DNA from: Pisaster brevispinus
Taxonomy: Eukaryota > Echinodermata > Asteroidea > Forcipulatida > Asteriidae
NCBI GenBank assembly: GCA_023634235.1
Contig: JAMKCF010000004.1
Span: forward strand, 24,808,527-24,872,526
DNA: 64,000 nt
Reading direction: 5' to 3'
Shown here: in pieces, positions 1 to 10,601 of the stretch
Numbering within the stretch: position 1 is the stretch's first letter
How the letters are laid out: the number at the start of each line of letters is the position of its first letter
Translations under genes and position numbers: made by a program
Notes under the pieces: model-generated
Databases searched by the model: none
What the model saw: only the letters and a program-made list of their open reading frames with translations
Told to the model about the DNA's origin: nothing

Positions 1-540
1 ATGACCTTTCCGTTCAAAATGAAGCACTTTGCTTTTTATCACAGTTATGGGTGCAATTAAAAGAACATACTGTAAGTTCAAAGTTATCACTTCTGATAAA
101 CAATATGTTAAGAAATTTATTTCTTTTAAATATAAAAAACATATGTTTTGAAGAACGACATAACATCAGTTGCACAACAGTAAACTAATTGAGACACAAA
201 AACAGGTATGTGTGTTGGCGTGTGAAATGCACCATATAATACAAAGTGTATATCTGATCTGAAATCAAAATATGTAGGCCTACAAGCAGTGCTGTGACTA
301 CACTGGTCGGGGCTGGTCGGCAATAACCAGTTCTACTAAATACCAACTAGTACATGCAAAGTTTAATACAACATTGCCAACCAGTACTTTTTTGGGGACA
401 ATGGAAACAAAATAATTTTATTATACATTGTGTTTTCACTCTTTGGCTTCCCTCAAATAGTCTGGTGGGAAGGTGGGGTTCCTATGCACCCCATGAATAC
501 TTTTTTCTAACTTACTAATCCTTATGGTGTCTTGATAATG
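1..540. other. Spacer with no recognised gene
   Basis: AT-rich sequence. I see no convincing coding frame, splice-linked exon or RNA gene. Short open frames here have no recognisable domain. Confidence 0.5.
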
Positions 541-544
541 AAAT

Positions 545-1790
545 TTGATGTTCCCAAATTTAAATATTGTCCCATGGGGCCCTTCGGCGGCCATCTTGGT
601 GGCCATTTTGGATTTCCGGCGAAAATTTATATTTGGCTTAACTTTTGAACTAGACATCACACAGAGACAAATTAATCCATTTTTCAGACCAATTTTGTAT
701 CAGGAATCAATACAGATGGTTATTTTGATGATTTAAACAAGTTGGATACATGAAAACGTTCAAAATATGAAAATAATCAGTAGAATTCAGGGCTTGAATT
801 TGGGGAAAAAATCCACAAGACTGCAGGGCTTGTAGCTCAAAACTTTTACTGGACCAGAAAACTTGTTACAAGACCGGAATCAAAATGAGAAGAACACTCT
901 ACACAGTTTAACATTTGAGCTGTTTTTGTACCAAGCACTAAGAGAAGATTTATCAAGTTTTTCTTGTGGGTAATACTTCAATACTCAATTGATCAGTTTA
1001 ATTAAAAAATACAGGGATGTGTTACTATTCAAAAACTCAAGACTGCCGGACTTGTACGGTCATTAGTTCACTGGCCCAACACTAAAATCACTGGCCTCGG
1101 GCCTGCGGTCCAGTGTCAAAATCGAGCCCTGAGAATTGATACTCAAATTCTTGCAAAATGCTATTCTATGTGGCATTTTAAATAGATAAACATCTTAAAT
1201 CTGTTTCTATGTTGTCAATCTTGCATTCAGCTTAAAGCCTAAGAAATGCTTTTCAATTTGATCCCATGATGAATCTTCTCAGAGATAAAATAAAACAGTT
1301 GCGGCCATTTTGGCTGCCATCTTGGATTTCCGACGAAATTCAATAATCAGGATAACTTTGAACTAGACATCGTAGAGAGACATGTAAGCACATTTTCTGG
1401 ACAAATTTTGCACAATGATTCAATTGAGAGGGTTATTTTCATGATTCAAACAAATGGGATATGTCAAACCTTGAAAAATAAGGGAAAAATGTAAAAGTTA
1501 CACTCAAAATCTTGCAAAATATCAGTCTCAGGTGGGTTGTTAATAAACAAATTAAATTGTTTCAATCCAGTCACTTTTGTATTGAAGTCAAAACGTGGAA
1601 AGTACTATTTTATTTGGATTTTAAAAGAAAACTTTGGCGATCATCTTGGCAGCCATTCAGGATCTTCGACGAAAATTAATACTTAAAATAGTTTTTGGAC
1701 TAGGCATCTTACAGAGACACTTAGCCACACTTTCAAGACCTACATGTAACATAAATTTATCAAGGATTATTTTCATAACTGAAAGGTTAT
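545..1790 (+). repeat. Degenerate tandem repeat, about 350-bp monomer, three copies
   Basis: Three diverged copies share the block 'gccatcttggatttccg' followed by 'gaactagacatc' and an 'agagacac'-like stretch, near 590, 1313 and 1637. Copies 1 and 2 are about 720 bp apart, but 350 bp of that is a MITE plus its 6-bp duplication. Removing it gives about 370 bp, close to the roughly 325 bp between copies 2 and 3. A second shared block, 'actcaaaatcttgcaaaat', lies near 1141 and 1503. The array is old: the copies differ by many substitutions and small indels. No protein is supported. Confidence 0.6.
788..1131. mobile_element. Short hAT-type non-autonomous DNA transposon (MITE)
   Basis: The element starts 'cagggcttgaattt' and ends 'aaaatcgagccctg', which are inverted copies with small differences (CAG...CTG termini). 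The 6 bp before it and the 6 bp after it are both AGAATT, a target duplication at 782-787 and 1132-1137. It is 344 bp long and has no coding capacity. Terminal CAG..CTG and a 5-8 bp duplication are usual for hAT elements; assignment to hAT is inferred from ends alone. It split copy 1 from copy 2 of the surrounding tandem repeat. Confidence 0.75.
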
Positions 1791-1929
1791 ACTGAGTACT
1801 GAGCTGTATTCCTTGTATGATAGTCGATTTAACTTCTGCAGGGGGTGGTCACCCTGGTCTTGTTGGCTTTTTGACCTTCTTCATAATCATGATCTCAGGT
1901 GTTTTTAAGCGCTTATGGAGAGTAAAGTT

Positions 1930-2877
1930 GATTATTTATCTAGTCACCATCATTAAATGCATCACCATAGTCAATCTCTTGCCCCTCTTGATCCTCTTGC
2001 TCCTTCACCTCCACAGTAGTTTCCTGTAGCAGGTCAATGAGGGAAGGGGGAAGGATAAGCCCGCACGACCACACTGGTTCCAATATACCCTCTTCTGTCT
2101 TCTCCCAGCCCTGTCCTGGATCTTAGGGCTTTGGGCACCAGAAGGTCAGCTTATCAGCTCGCTTGTAGATTGCAAGACGTTGATTTACATGTACACGACG
2201 AATGTGCGGGACAAGGTTGCCTCTGCAAGGCGGTAGCAGGGAGAAGTACACTCTAGATTTGGTTGTCAGTTGCTCATCCTTCCCTACCATCTGCTTCAGC
2301 ATGCTGCTACGTACGCCATCGATAGACTTCTCTCGGGTATGGCCGTACATCACACATGTGAATGACTCAATTTCATTTGTCACCTTTGGCTCAACAGACC
2401 ACTCATCACCGAGTTTTCTAAAGAAGGAAAGATCAGTACATTTTAAAATTGTGACTGCAAAAGTATTTGATTAACATGACATGCTACTTTAATTAGAATG
2501 TTAGAAAATACTCTCACCTGAAAGCTGAATGGTACTTGGGATTGCTCTGTAGCTTCTTCAAGGGTCCAACCTTGCCTTTCCCCTTGAAGGCACTTGTTAC
2601 ATGTACATCTTCCCCGGTAAACACGTAGAGGCCAAGTATCATCGTACAACAGTCTGCTCCCTACGATTCTGCTAGTTCGCTGACATTCACAATCTGTATC
2701 AAGGTAGATGGTGAGGCATACTGAGTGTGCAAAGTGCAAGAGGATCAAGAAAATGTCTGTGTCTGGCGTCCTCACCACAGCTGACTTGTACCTCAATTTG
2801 ACGGCATACTTGAGGTAGAGCTCAACGCAGGTGTCCCGTCTCCTCTTGGTTAGACGCTAGCTCAGGGATGTCGTGTA
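1930..2877 (-). pseudogene. Relic of a transposon-associated XPG/FEN-like protein
   Basis: Reading right to left, the translated pieces include SNQEE (about 2840), RYKSAVVRTPDTDIFLILLH (about 2790-2735), YVFTGED with SAFKGKGKVGPLKKL (about 2610-2540), then a phase-matched GT..AG intron (about 2421-2514). After it come KLGDEWSVEPKV, MYGHTREKSIDGVRS, QLTTKSRV, LPPCRGNLVPHIRRV and EPVWSCGLILPPSLIDLL. I recognise this order from a family of uncharacterised, highly repeated invertebrate proteins. The D-T-D strand and the TGxD..AFKGKGK..PLKK helix resemble the acidic centre and helix-turn-helix of XPG/FEN nucleases. The copy is dead: a frameshift near 2835, an in-frame TAG near 2655 and an in-frame TAA near 2123. 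Academ-type DNA transposons are known to encode an XPG-like nuclease, so that is one possible source; this is inference. Confidence 0.6.
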
Positions 2878-2879
2878 CA

Positions 2880-3685
2880 GTCACCTAAAACATGTGAAAT
2901 AAATTTAACAGAATATCATAAAGCCAAGCACCCTGGGCTTGTCTTTGTGGTTGTATGACCTTGTTTTGTGACGCTTAGGAGTGGGTATAGTGCTCTATAA
3001 AACCTGGAAAGTGTGTTGACATCTGCTGGCTAATAGTTTTGATATGAATGGTAGAAATAGTTTTAAACAGTTAACTTGAAATCACCAGTTTCAGTTAAAT
3101 GTTTTGGAAATAAACCTGGACAACATACATAATTTGAAAAATGAAACCCTTCCTACTGACAGGGAAAACATAAAAAGAATTCAATGAAATCAGAAGTCAA
3201 TGTAACAAATGCTGTGACGAAAAAATAAACAAATAAATAAAAAACCTACCTCACTATCAATTTTTTTCTGGCCCGTTATGCCAACATAACAGTTTTTTTA
3301 GTGTCTAGAACCTTTAAGAAATGAAATTTTAGGTAAAAGTGTAAAAAGTGTAAAAGTGAATGTCTTCTGAAAGGAGGCACTGCCCCAATAAACCCCTGCC
3401 GGGGGTTGCACCACCTGGACTCCTGCTAAACACCTCGCGCAAGCGCTCAGGGCCTCGCTTTGCTCGGCTGAAGTGTAAAATTAACCGGTTCTAAAAAAGC
3501 TCTGGTGACAACACTGACTGCCTACAAGTAACATTGGTATCATGCAGATATAAATTTGATCTTGTTCACATTGGTTAATTCTCATGACCCTACACAGGAG
3601 TCTGGCAGAAAAAAACTTATCTTGTATAGGCCCCTAATTAATGGTCAGTTGTCACACAACAAAAATGACAATTAATTGCCTTTTT
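2880..3685. other. Spacer with a small GC-rich patch
   Basis: No gene is visible. AT-rich throughout except for about 100 bp (3385-3480) rich in CpG and short inverted words ('cctgccgggggtt', 'ctcgcgcaagcgctcag'). The patch could be the end of a dispersed repeat, but no flanking duplication is visible. Confidence 0.4.
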
Positions 3686-3689
3686 TGCA

Positions 3690-4690
3690 TGGCATCCCCT
3701 TTCAAGGGAGTGTGATTCGCGTCATTGAGTATTTTGCGCGATATAATCCGTTTTAAAGCACCTTAAAAAGAAGATACAAAGCTATTAACTGGTACATGGG
3801 GTACCCTGTCACCCAAATAATCCAAATCTGGCCTCAAAACGAAGATCTCAGTCCCCTTTTGTTCTCTCTTGGCTGCTAAAAACACTATCTTGAATTTGAG
3901 AAAATTCCATTTCAGACCCGCCCTTATACGTGATAATCCGAAAAGCTTGATAGTGCATTTAAGTGTATTAAATAGGCAAATATGATTACCCCCAAATAAG
4001 GATAGATCCTTCATTTAATAAAACTTTGGCAAGGCTCCAAAGTTTGTTCTAGAAAGAAAATGTTGGGGAAATTTTGGGTGAACTTTGACTTTGGCTAAAT
4101 TTACCCACCAACATTAAATTTACACCATTTGTAAATATCCCATAATTAGGTTGCATAAACTCTTTAAGGTATTTGTACTAAAAATTACATGATAAATCAT
4201 GAACATGAGATTTTTGAATAGCCCATCTTTAAAACACAGTTCTGTAAGATCAGCATAAATGATATTTTTTCTAACAATAGTGGTTTAACTATTACAACAC
4301 TTTGGGATAAATAGAGACAACTTACATTGTACATGTAATACATTGTGTATATGCTGTACATATTTTTAAATGGTGACTCATCCTGAAGGAGATGAGTCTC
4401 CAAAACAAAATTTGGTCCAGATGTGGAGTAGACTTGTATACAACTGATTTAAGTTTAATGTTGGGGGTAACCACATTTGCCTATAGTACACATTGCAGTA
4501 TACCCTTGTATCAAGGCCAGATTTGAGTAATTTGGATGACCGTCACTCTAGGTACTAATTTCCAGCTTTGTATCTTCTTTGAAAGGCGCTTTAAAACACA
4601 TTGCAAAATGCAAAATATTAAATGATGTGAACGCCCACTTTAAGGGGTCTTAATTCCAAAATGACTTGGAGTTGGATTTTTCCCCCAAGT
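3690..4690. repeat. Long imperfect inverted repeat (fold-back element)
   Basis: The left arm (about 3700-4000) and the right arm (about 4440-4680, reverse-complemented) align over most of their length. Shared words include 'gttttaaagc', 'aagaagatacaaagct', 'ccaaatctgg'/'tcaaatctgg' and 'ttaccccca'. The arms are diverged and separated by about 450 bp of AT-rich sequence. No open reading frame of note. Either an old fold-back transposon or two opposed copies of one repeat. Confidence 0.5.
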
Positions 4691-4939
4691 GTTCAGTATA
4701 CCCTCACATCAGAAATTTCCGTGAGTGTACTTGACTAAATTCCGTTTTCTAAAACTCTGAATTCCCTTTTTTACCCGTGTTATCTCTTAGCCATTTCAAG
4801 ATGAAAAAGACACAATAAATATGACACACATCACCCACTTGCCCCGTTGTAACAATGGGACTGAGTTTTTCACTTGCCCGCATATGTATAATGCACACAA
4901 TTTTCAACAACAAAAAAAGGTTTAAAAAATGAAAACAAG

Positions 4940-5075
4940 TTTGCAAATTTGCGTTTTTGTTCAATCTTATCCCTTAATTTATGCCCTTAATAGTAATTTT
5001 TTCATCAACAACCATTTTTATGGATTCTAGAATTAAGGATAAATTGTCTAGAACTTCTTTAACCCGTAGATTTAC
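4940..5075 (+). repeat. Dispersed repeat block shared with 11448-11575
   Basis: The stretch 'tcttatcccttaatttatgc' ... 'catcaacaaccatttttatg' ... 'tctagaacttc' is repeated with changes inside the MITE at 11083-12195 ('tcttatcccctaatttctgc' ... 'catcaacaatcattttcatg' ... 'ttagaacttcg'). It is probably an internal fragment of the same or a related element. Confidence 0.5.
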
Positions 5076-5569
5076 CAGTCGATGCGCTACAACAAACTAC
5101 CTGTAAAAGATATTATTACTTCAACTGGAATCCAGGTCAAGTGAAAATAACTTATGGGGCTAGTGGTTTGTTGTAGACATCTAAACTAACGTCAACCGTT
5201 TGTTTTCCTCTTCGCAAAGACGTCTGCAATAATGACATTATAATTTATTCAAACTTATATTGCCTGATAAAGACTCGTTTTGTGGGGGTGGGATCAGGGT
5301 GACACGATGAATAATGAAAAGTTAATGTCTAACCCTATCCTGTCCTTCGTAAGGCAATTTAGGCAATATAAATTTGAAGAAGAAGAACAAGAATAAGATG
5401 GTGGGTAACCTAAGGCTATTTAAAATGTCTTAGAGTTACTGTACATTAATGTGTTAACTTGCAATGAAGCCCAAAAATTAGAAAAACAAAGCGCGATACT
5501 AATCAACATTTTGAGTCGTATAAATACTGAACAAAATTTTCATTGCTGTTTTACTGAAAGTCTGCTTGT

Positions 5570-5975
5570 CTACTTCAACTTGTTTAAAAATATCAGCATG
5601 TTCACATTCCCGGGAAGCAGACAACTCCTTTTGTGATTAACAACATTCCCAGCAGTTGAAAATGCCCTTTCCGAAGGTACAGAAGTGGCCGGAATCATGC
5701 TGTGCAAGTTTGGAAAGTGCAGGGAGGGAGCTGCATTTTCTTTCCACCAATCCAGTGGACAAGTTTCGTTGTCTACCTCGGGTGCACTCAAGTACACTCA
5801 TTCACATTCATGTCCTTGCTTTCTGTTATGATTCCAAGCAGAAAGTCCATGCCAGATGCTGGTCTTGTTTTTTAGGTGTTCGGGCATTCAGCCCGGAACA
5901 CCTCTTATTAGGTGTTCGGGCATTCAGCCCGGAACACCTCTTATTATTGTTCGTTTTTTTTTTTTTTTTTCTTAA

Positions 5976-6006
<31 letters not shown>

Positions 6007-9000
6007 CAGCGTCCCTTGTCCGCTAACAAAAGCACCCTTTCCAAGCTCATATGAACTTGAAACTTCATATTTAGTTAGATATTTATTAGGAGATGAAACC
6101 GCTTCAGTTACGTCATGATGACGTCATCAGGTGTCGAGTTATGTTAAATCAAAGTTTAATATTTGAAAAAAATCATAACTCCAAAACTACACAATGGATT
6201 TTCACAATCTATACATCATCGGATAGGCCTGGTATGACTCTAAAAACGCTACACTGAACGCGACCTCATTTGACCTTGACTTCCGGTTCAAACCGGAAGT
6301 TGAATATTTAAAAAATTCATATCTCAAAAACTACTGATCGTTTCGTCACAATTTTTACATCAGATTGTAGATCTATGATCCTTCCGAAACTTTTGCACAG
6401 AAATGATGCCAATATGACCTTAACTTCTGGTCCTAAATGGGTGTTACAGCCAAAATTAGTATTAACCGCAGTTTATGTGTGTGTGGAGAAAAGCGCTGTA
6501 ACTGACTGCCGCTCCATTATTCATAAGGTTCAAAGTCCACGAAGCCTGTGCATATAGTCCCACACAACGGAAATGTATCATTGCGTTGCTTATTCTTGTA
6601 CGTTGTAACAACACGTGTCCCGCACATAAAAAACTCAAACTCATTCAAAGTTCAGTGTGAATTTAGTTCCGCTGTGCTCGTCTGATGGCTTAATGAAAAC
6701 AAGGAATAAAAGAGGAGGTTTTACTGAGATGTCCACCTGCTTTAGGGATTTGTATGACTTTGACTAAATGACAAAAACTTCAACTGAAAAAGAACGACAT
6801 TGGTTTGTTTCTCATCAAACACCGAGACCCACGTCACGTTGATCGACGTGACCATGCCTGCCAAAGGCGCTCTAGGCCCTCTGAGTATGCCCTTCAGACA
6901 CGGTGATTAAAATGGTAAGCTTTATTTCAAAATCACCGTTAAAAAGAGGGGGCATTCCTTTTTTGTCTACAATAATGTTGATATCCATGAACTTGCCTAG
7001 TGTTTTTTATTTTGTTTTTTTTACTTTCAAAAAACATTATTTTTGTCATGGTTTAATTTTCAACTATCGGATTGAATTGATGCTTATCCCCGCTCAGGTA
7101 TATTATGTATATGTACTGTGTATGGAAAAAAACATAACTCTTGAACCAAAAAGGGTTTTGACTTTATGCTAACCATGTACTTAGACCTTAGTGTGTCAAT
7201 GAAACCACATAGGTTTTCGGCATGATTACGTCACCAATGACGTCATAACATTGAATCAATGTTTAATTTTTACAAAAAAACATATCTGGAAAACTATAAC
7301 TGCTACATACCAGATCTTTGGTCCATGTGAAAGACCATGGAGTGTATTTTTTTAATTTTACACAAAGTGTGACCCTATGCAGCTCTGTGACCTTTACTTC
7401 TGGTCGAAACTGAAAGATGCTTATTCCATACTTAAAAACTTCATATCCCATTAACCAAAAAAGGGTTGAGACCTACAACTTTACATACTTAGACCCGAGT
7501 GTGTAGATGAAACTGCAGTTATTTTCGGGATGATGATGACTCGATGGCGTCCTTACATTAAATTAACCTTTATCCGGAGAACCAAATTTGTATATACATA
7601 ACTTGCACCATCCCCAATGATTACACAAACTGTGTCTCCCTGTGAGCTTCAATTCTGGTCAAAACTGAGAGCTTAAGTGAAAATAATCACTCCCGGTCTT
7701 CGTTTTGAGGCCTGCAAACAATATGATCTTGAAATCAGATGGTCCCTCTATATCGAATACAGTTTTACCCATAGGACTGTCAATTCCAGCAAAACAATAA
7801 CTATGAATCTCAATGTTTTGATAATAAAATGAGCTATGAAAACGGAATGATTTAATCAGTTTTTTTATTTATCAAAGTTTTTTATTTCAAATACGAAATC
7901 TTCTATCATTCACTTTACGTATCAATTTGTCGTACTAAGTTTTTTCGGTTTTTGCTTTGAAAACACTACCTCTGCTAACTCGAAAATGTCTATACCGAAC
8001 ACCTTGTTTTTGTTATGGAACAAAAAATTATGTCTAGTTTTACTTGGTGTTCTTCTCTGGCAAATACTAGTGCTGTTATTTCTTTATTGATTGCATTGAA
8101 GGTCACATCTCCATCATTGCAGTCCATAAATTTCAAACTTCTGTACTGGGGGTCGAGGGCAGATGCAAGCATAGAAGGGCTTGGAGTGATGTGTCCAAGC
8201 AGAACCATCGCAGCTGCAGATCAGCTGCAGTTCTTTCCTTTAAATTGGATGATAGGCAGGGAGTCGTTGTTTTGCACTACCATGTGATTGTTCACCAGAC
8301 TCCTGACAATTGGATGGACAGTTAAAGCACTGGTGTTGTTTTCACTTGTCAGTACAGTGGTTGCAACCTGGGGAGAAAGAAAATAATAAATGAAACACAG
8401 AAACTTTACAACATACAATATTTTATTAAACATAGTTTTGTCACTGTTTTCACGAAGAGGCAATTTTTCCCCAGCAGCCAAATTTTCAAACGAATGTCTG
8501 TTCTTGAAACTAAATTTATCTAGGTCACACAAATTGCCTCTTCTTGGAAACTCAAAACGCAGAGTAGCTATGTACTTCAATGTCAAAAAAGGCAAATATA
8601 AATGTGCCAGTTTGTGAAAATGCACAAGTGGGAGTTTGGTAAGATGGTCCTTGTGCTAATTAGCTTAATTAGAAAAATATAAAGATTTAGCACTTGAAAC
8701 TTGTGGAAAATGTTGTTACTAATAACATCAAAATTTGTGAGAACAAAGATTTGCAAAAAATTGTGATTTTTTAAAGAATTGCCTCTTCGTGAAAACAGTG
8801 ACGGTTTAATGAAATTAAGCCTTAAGTAGACAGCAGCAAAAAAAAATTATTGGCTCATATTGTGCGATTTTGATATTCTATTTTATTTCAAGTAAGCAAT
8901 TTCAACTAACCTGAAGAGGTTTCAAACAAGAAACTAGCTCCTCCATCAGCTGGGCGGGTTGCAAGTCCAATGTCTGTGCATCAGCGAGTTTGGTGTATTT

Positions 9001-9984
9001 CTTGTCGCTGAGGACAGAGCAAATTGGCCATCTCGCCTCGATCAAGCGTTCCAACATTTCGAAAGTGGAGTTCCATCTTGTTTTACAAGATAAAATAAGA
9101 AAGTGTTTGGGACTGTCCATTTGTTGTTATTTGGCTTCTAAAGCCTTTGTTGCCACCATGTTGTGTTTGAAATGCCAATGAGGCGATTTACCCCACTGAT
9201 AACTGTTTTGATGCTCCTGTTGTACTCAAGACTCCGCTAACAGCTTATTGCAGTGTTTGCACCGTGCATCCAACATCCTGGACATCCAGGGCCGGCTTCC
9301 AACATTCTTTGTATTTGATGCGTTGTCATGGACAACTGCACTGATTTTGTGTCTATTCGTTCTGCGACATTCTTAGGCTGATGTGCCAGATCTAGTGCTG
9401 TGTGTCATTGGTGCAAAGTTGGGCCACTGGGGACGTAACCAAGACGACGGAATGGTGTTGCCAGTCTTCAATGTAGTGAGTTGTCACGGTCATGTACCCT
9501 TCTTGACAACGCAATGTCCAGCAGTCAGTTGTGAGGGCAACACTTTCTATATCCTCAAACTTTTTTCTTAGGCTCTCTTTCTTGTTCTCAAACTTCATAT
9601 TGAGTTAAGCTGTCATAGATTTACGGCATGGTGCGGTGTAACCTGGTTCAAGATATCCCAATAACTTGCGGAATCCACCAGCTTCCACCAAGTTAATGGG
9701 TAATCTTTCACTGGCAAACATTTCTGCAATAAATTTGGTCATTTTATTAGTTCTCGCTGGCTTACAACTTTCCCACCTTAAAAACTTACCCTAAAGTAGC
9801 CTGACTACTCTACTTGCAGTTTTCCCGCTGGCTGCAGAAGGATGTTTTGTCTGGAGGTGGTTCAGCATAGAGCCGGAGGTGCCCCACTGAAGCTTAGAGT
9901 AGCGCTGAAATTGTTACACTTCACACTGTCTTCGTTGATCTTTTCGAAACTACTCCAAACTGGGCTGATTGACTTGCGTGGCAT
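5570..9984 (-). pseudogene. BED-finger hAT transposase relic (ZBED-like)
   Basis: In order from 9984 down: MPRKSISPVW with a BED-type zinc finger (SVKC.., then SGSMLNHLQTKHP after a 1-nt frameshift near 9890); FASERLPINLVEAGGFRKLL and LEPGYTAPCRKSM (about 9725-9610, then a stop); SVALTTDCWTLRCQEGYMTV (about 9540); HDNASNTKNVGS (about 9330); CKTRWNSTFEMLERLIEARW (about 9085-9030); a phase-matched intron (8368-8910); HPIVRSLVNNH; an in-frame TGA near 8219; MLASALDPQYRSLKF (about 8170); and the C-terminal dimerisation region APEVDN..CPLDWWKENAA..FPNLH..IPATSVPSERAFS (5797-5640). A working family member would be a cut-and-paste DNA transposase. This copy has stops and frameshifts and is interrupted by a 2.1-kb element at 5874-8004, so it is inactive. 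Confidence 0.85.
5874..8004 (+). mobile_element. Hairpin-ended non-autonomous element nested in the hAT gene
   Basis: It begins with a 30-bp hairpin (stem 'aggtgttc.ggg' against 'cccggaacacct'), duplicated once in tandem (5874-5909 and 5910-5945), then poly-T and a (CTT)n tract (5985-6008). It ends '...ataccgaacacct', the inverted copy of its first 10 bases. The flanks are 'tgtttttt' (5866-5873) and 'tgtttttg' (8005-8012), a likely 7-8 bp target duplication, although the T-run weakens this. Removing the element rejoins the hAT reading frame (ITKTR | PASGMDF). Inside are TGACGTCA-type words and an inverted 'cttccggtt..aaccggaag' that recur in the copies at 47.6-50.4 kb. No protein is encoded. 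Confidence 0.65.
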
Positions 9985-10097
9985 TTTGATTTTTGGATCG
10001 ATGTAAATTAATTTTGTAAGGCGGTTATAAGTCGGAAACAATTTAAAACACTATCAAAAAAGAGAGGAGTAAGTTATGGGACGAAATATAAAGTTGA

Positions 10098-10498
10098 AGC
10101 TCACTCAAGTCAAGGGACGGCAATTCTTACCCTCATTCTCTTAAGTCAAGGGACGGCAATTCCCAACCTCACTCTCCTCAAGTCAAGGGACGGCAGTTTC
10201 CAACCTCACTCTCAAATCAAGGGACGGCAATTCCCGGCCCAACCTCACTCTCTCATGTCAAGGTACGGTAATTCCCAACATCACTCGCTTAAGTCAAGGA
10301 ACGGCAATTCCTACCCTCACTCTCTCAAGTCAAGGGATGGCAATTCCCAACCACACTCTCTCAAGTCAAGGGATGGCAATTCCCAACCACACTCTCTCAA
10401 GTCAAGGGATGGCAATTCCCAATCTCACTCTCTCAAGTCAAGGTACGTCAATTCCCAACCTCACTCTCTCAAGTCAAGGTACGGCAATTCCCCTTTCT
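10098..10498 (+). repeat. Minisatellite, 36-bp unit, about 11 copies
   Basis: Repeats of 'caagtcaagggacggcaatt' followed by 'cccaacctcactct' run head to tail. The later copies are regular at 36 bp and the first ones vary in length. Because 36 is a multiple of three, the frame stays open and translates as a 12-residue repeat (KSRDGNSQPHSL), but codon use and context do not suggest a real protein. Confidence 0.85.
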
Positions 10499-10601
10499 AA
10501 CAGCCCCACTTGATTCACACCTCTTCCCCTCTATTAATGTCTTTCCATTTAGGTACCGCCCCCTTCCTGATTTGTATGTCAAATAATACAGAACATCTCA
10601 C

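Noticed and set aside
10255..10500. 81-codon plus frame with 12-residue repeats
   Set aside because: Direct product of a 36-bp minisatellite; the frame is open only because 36 is a multiple of three.
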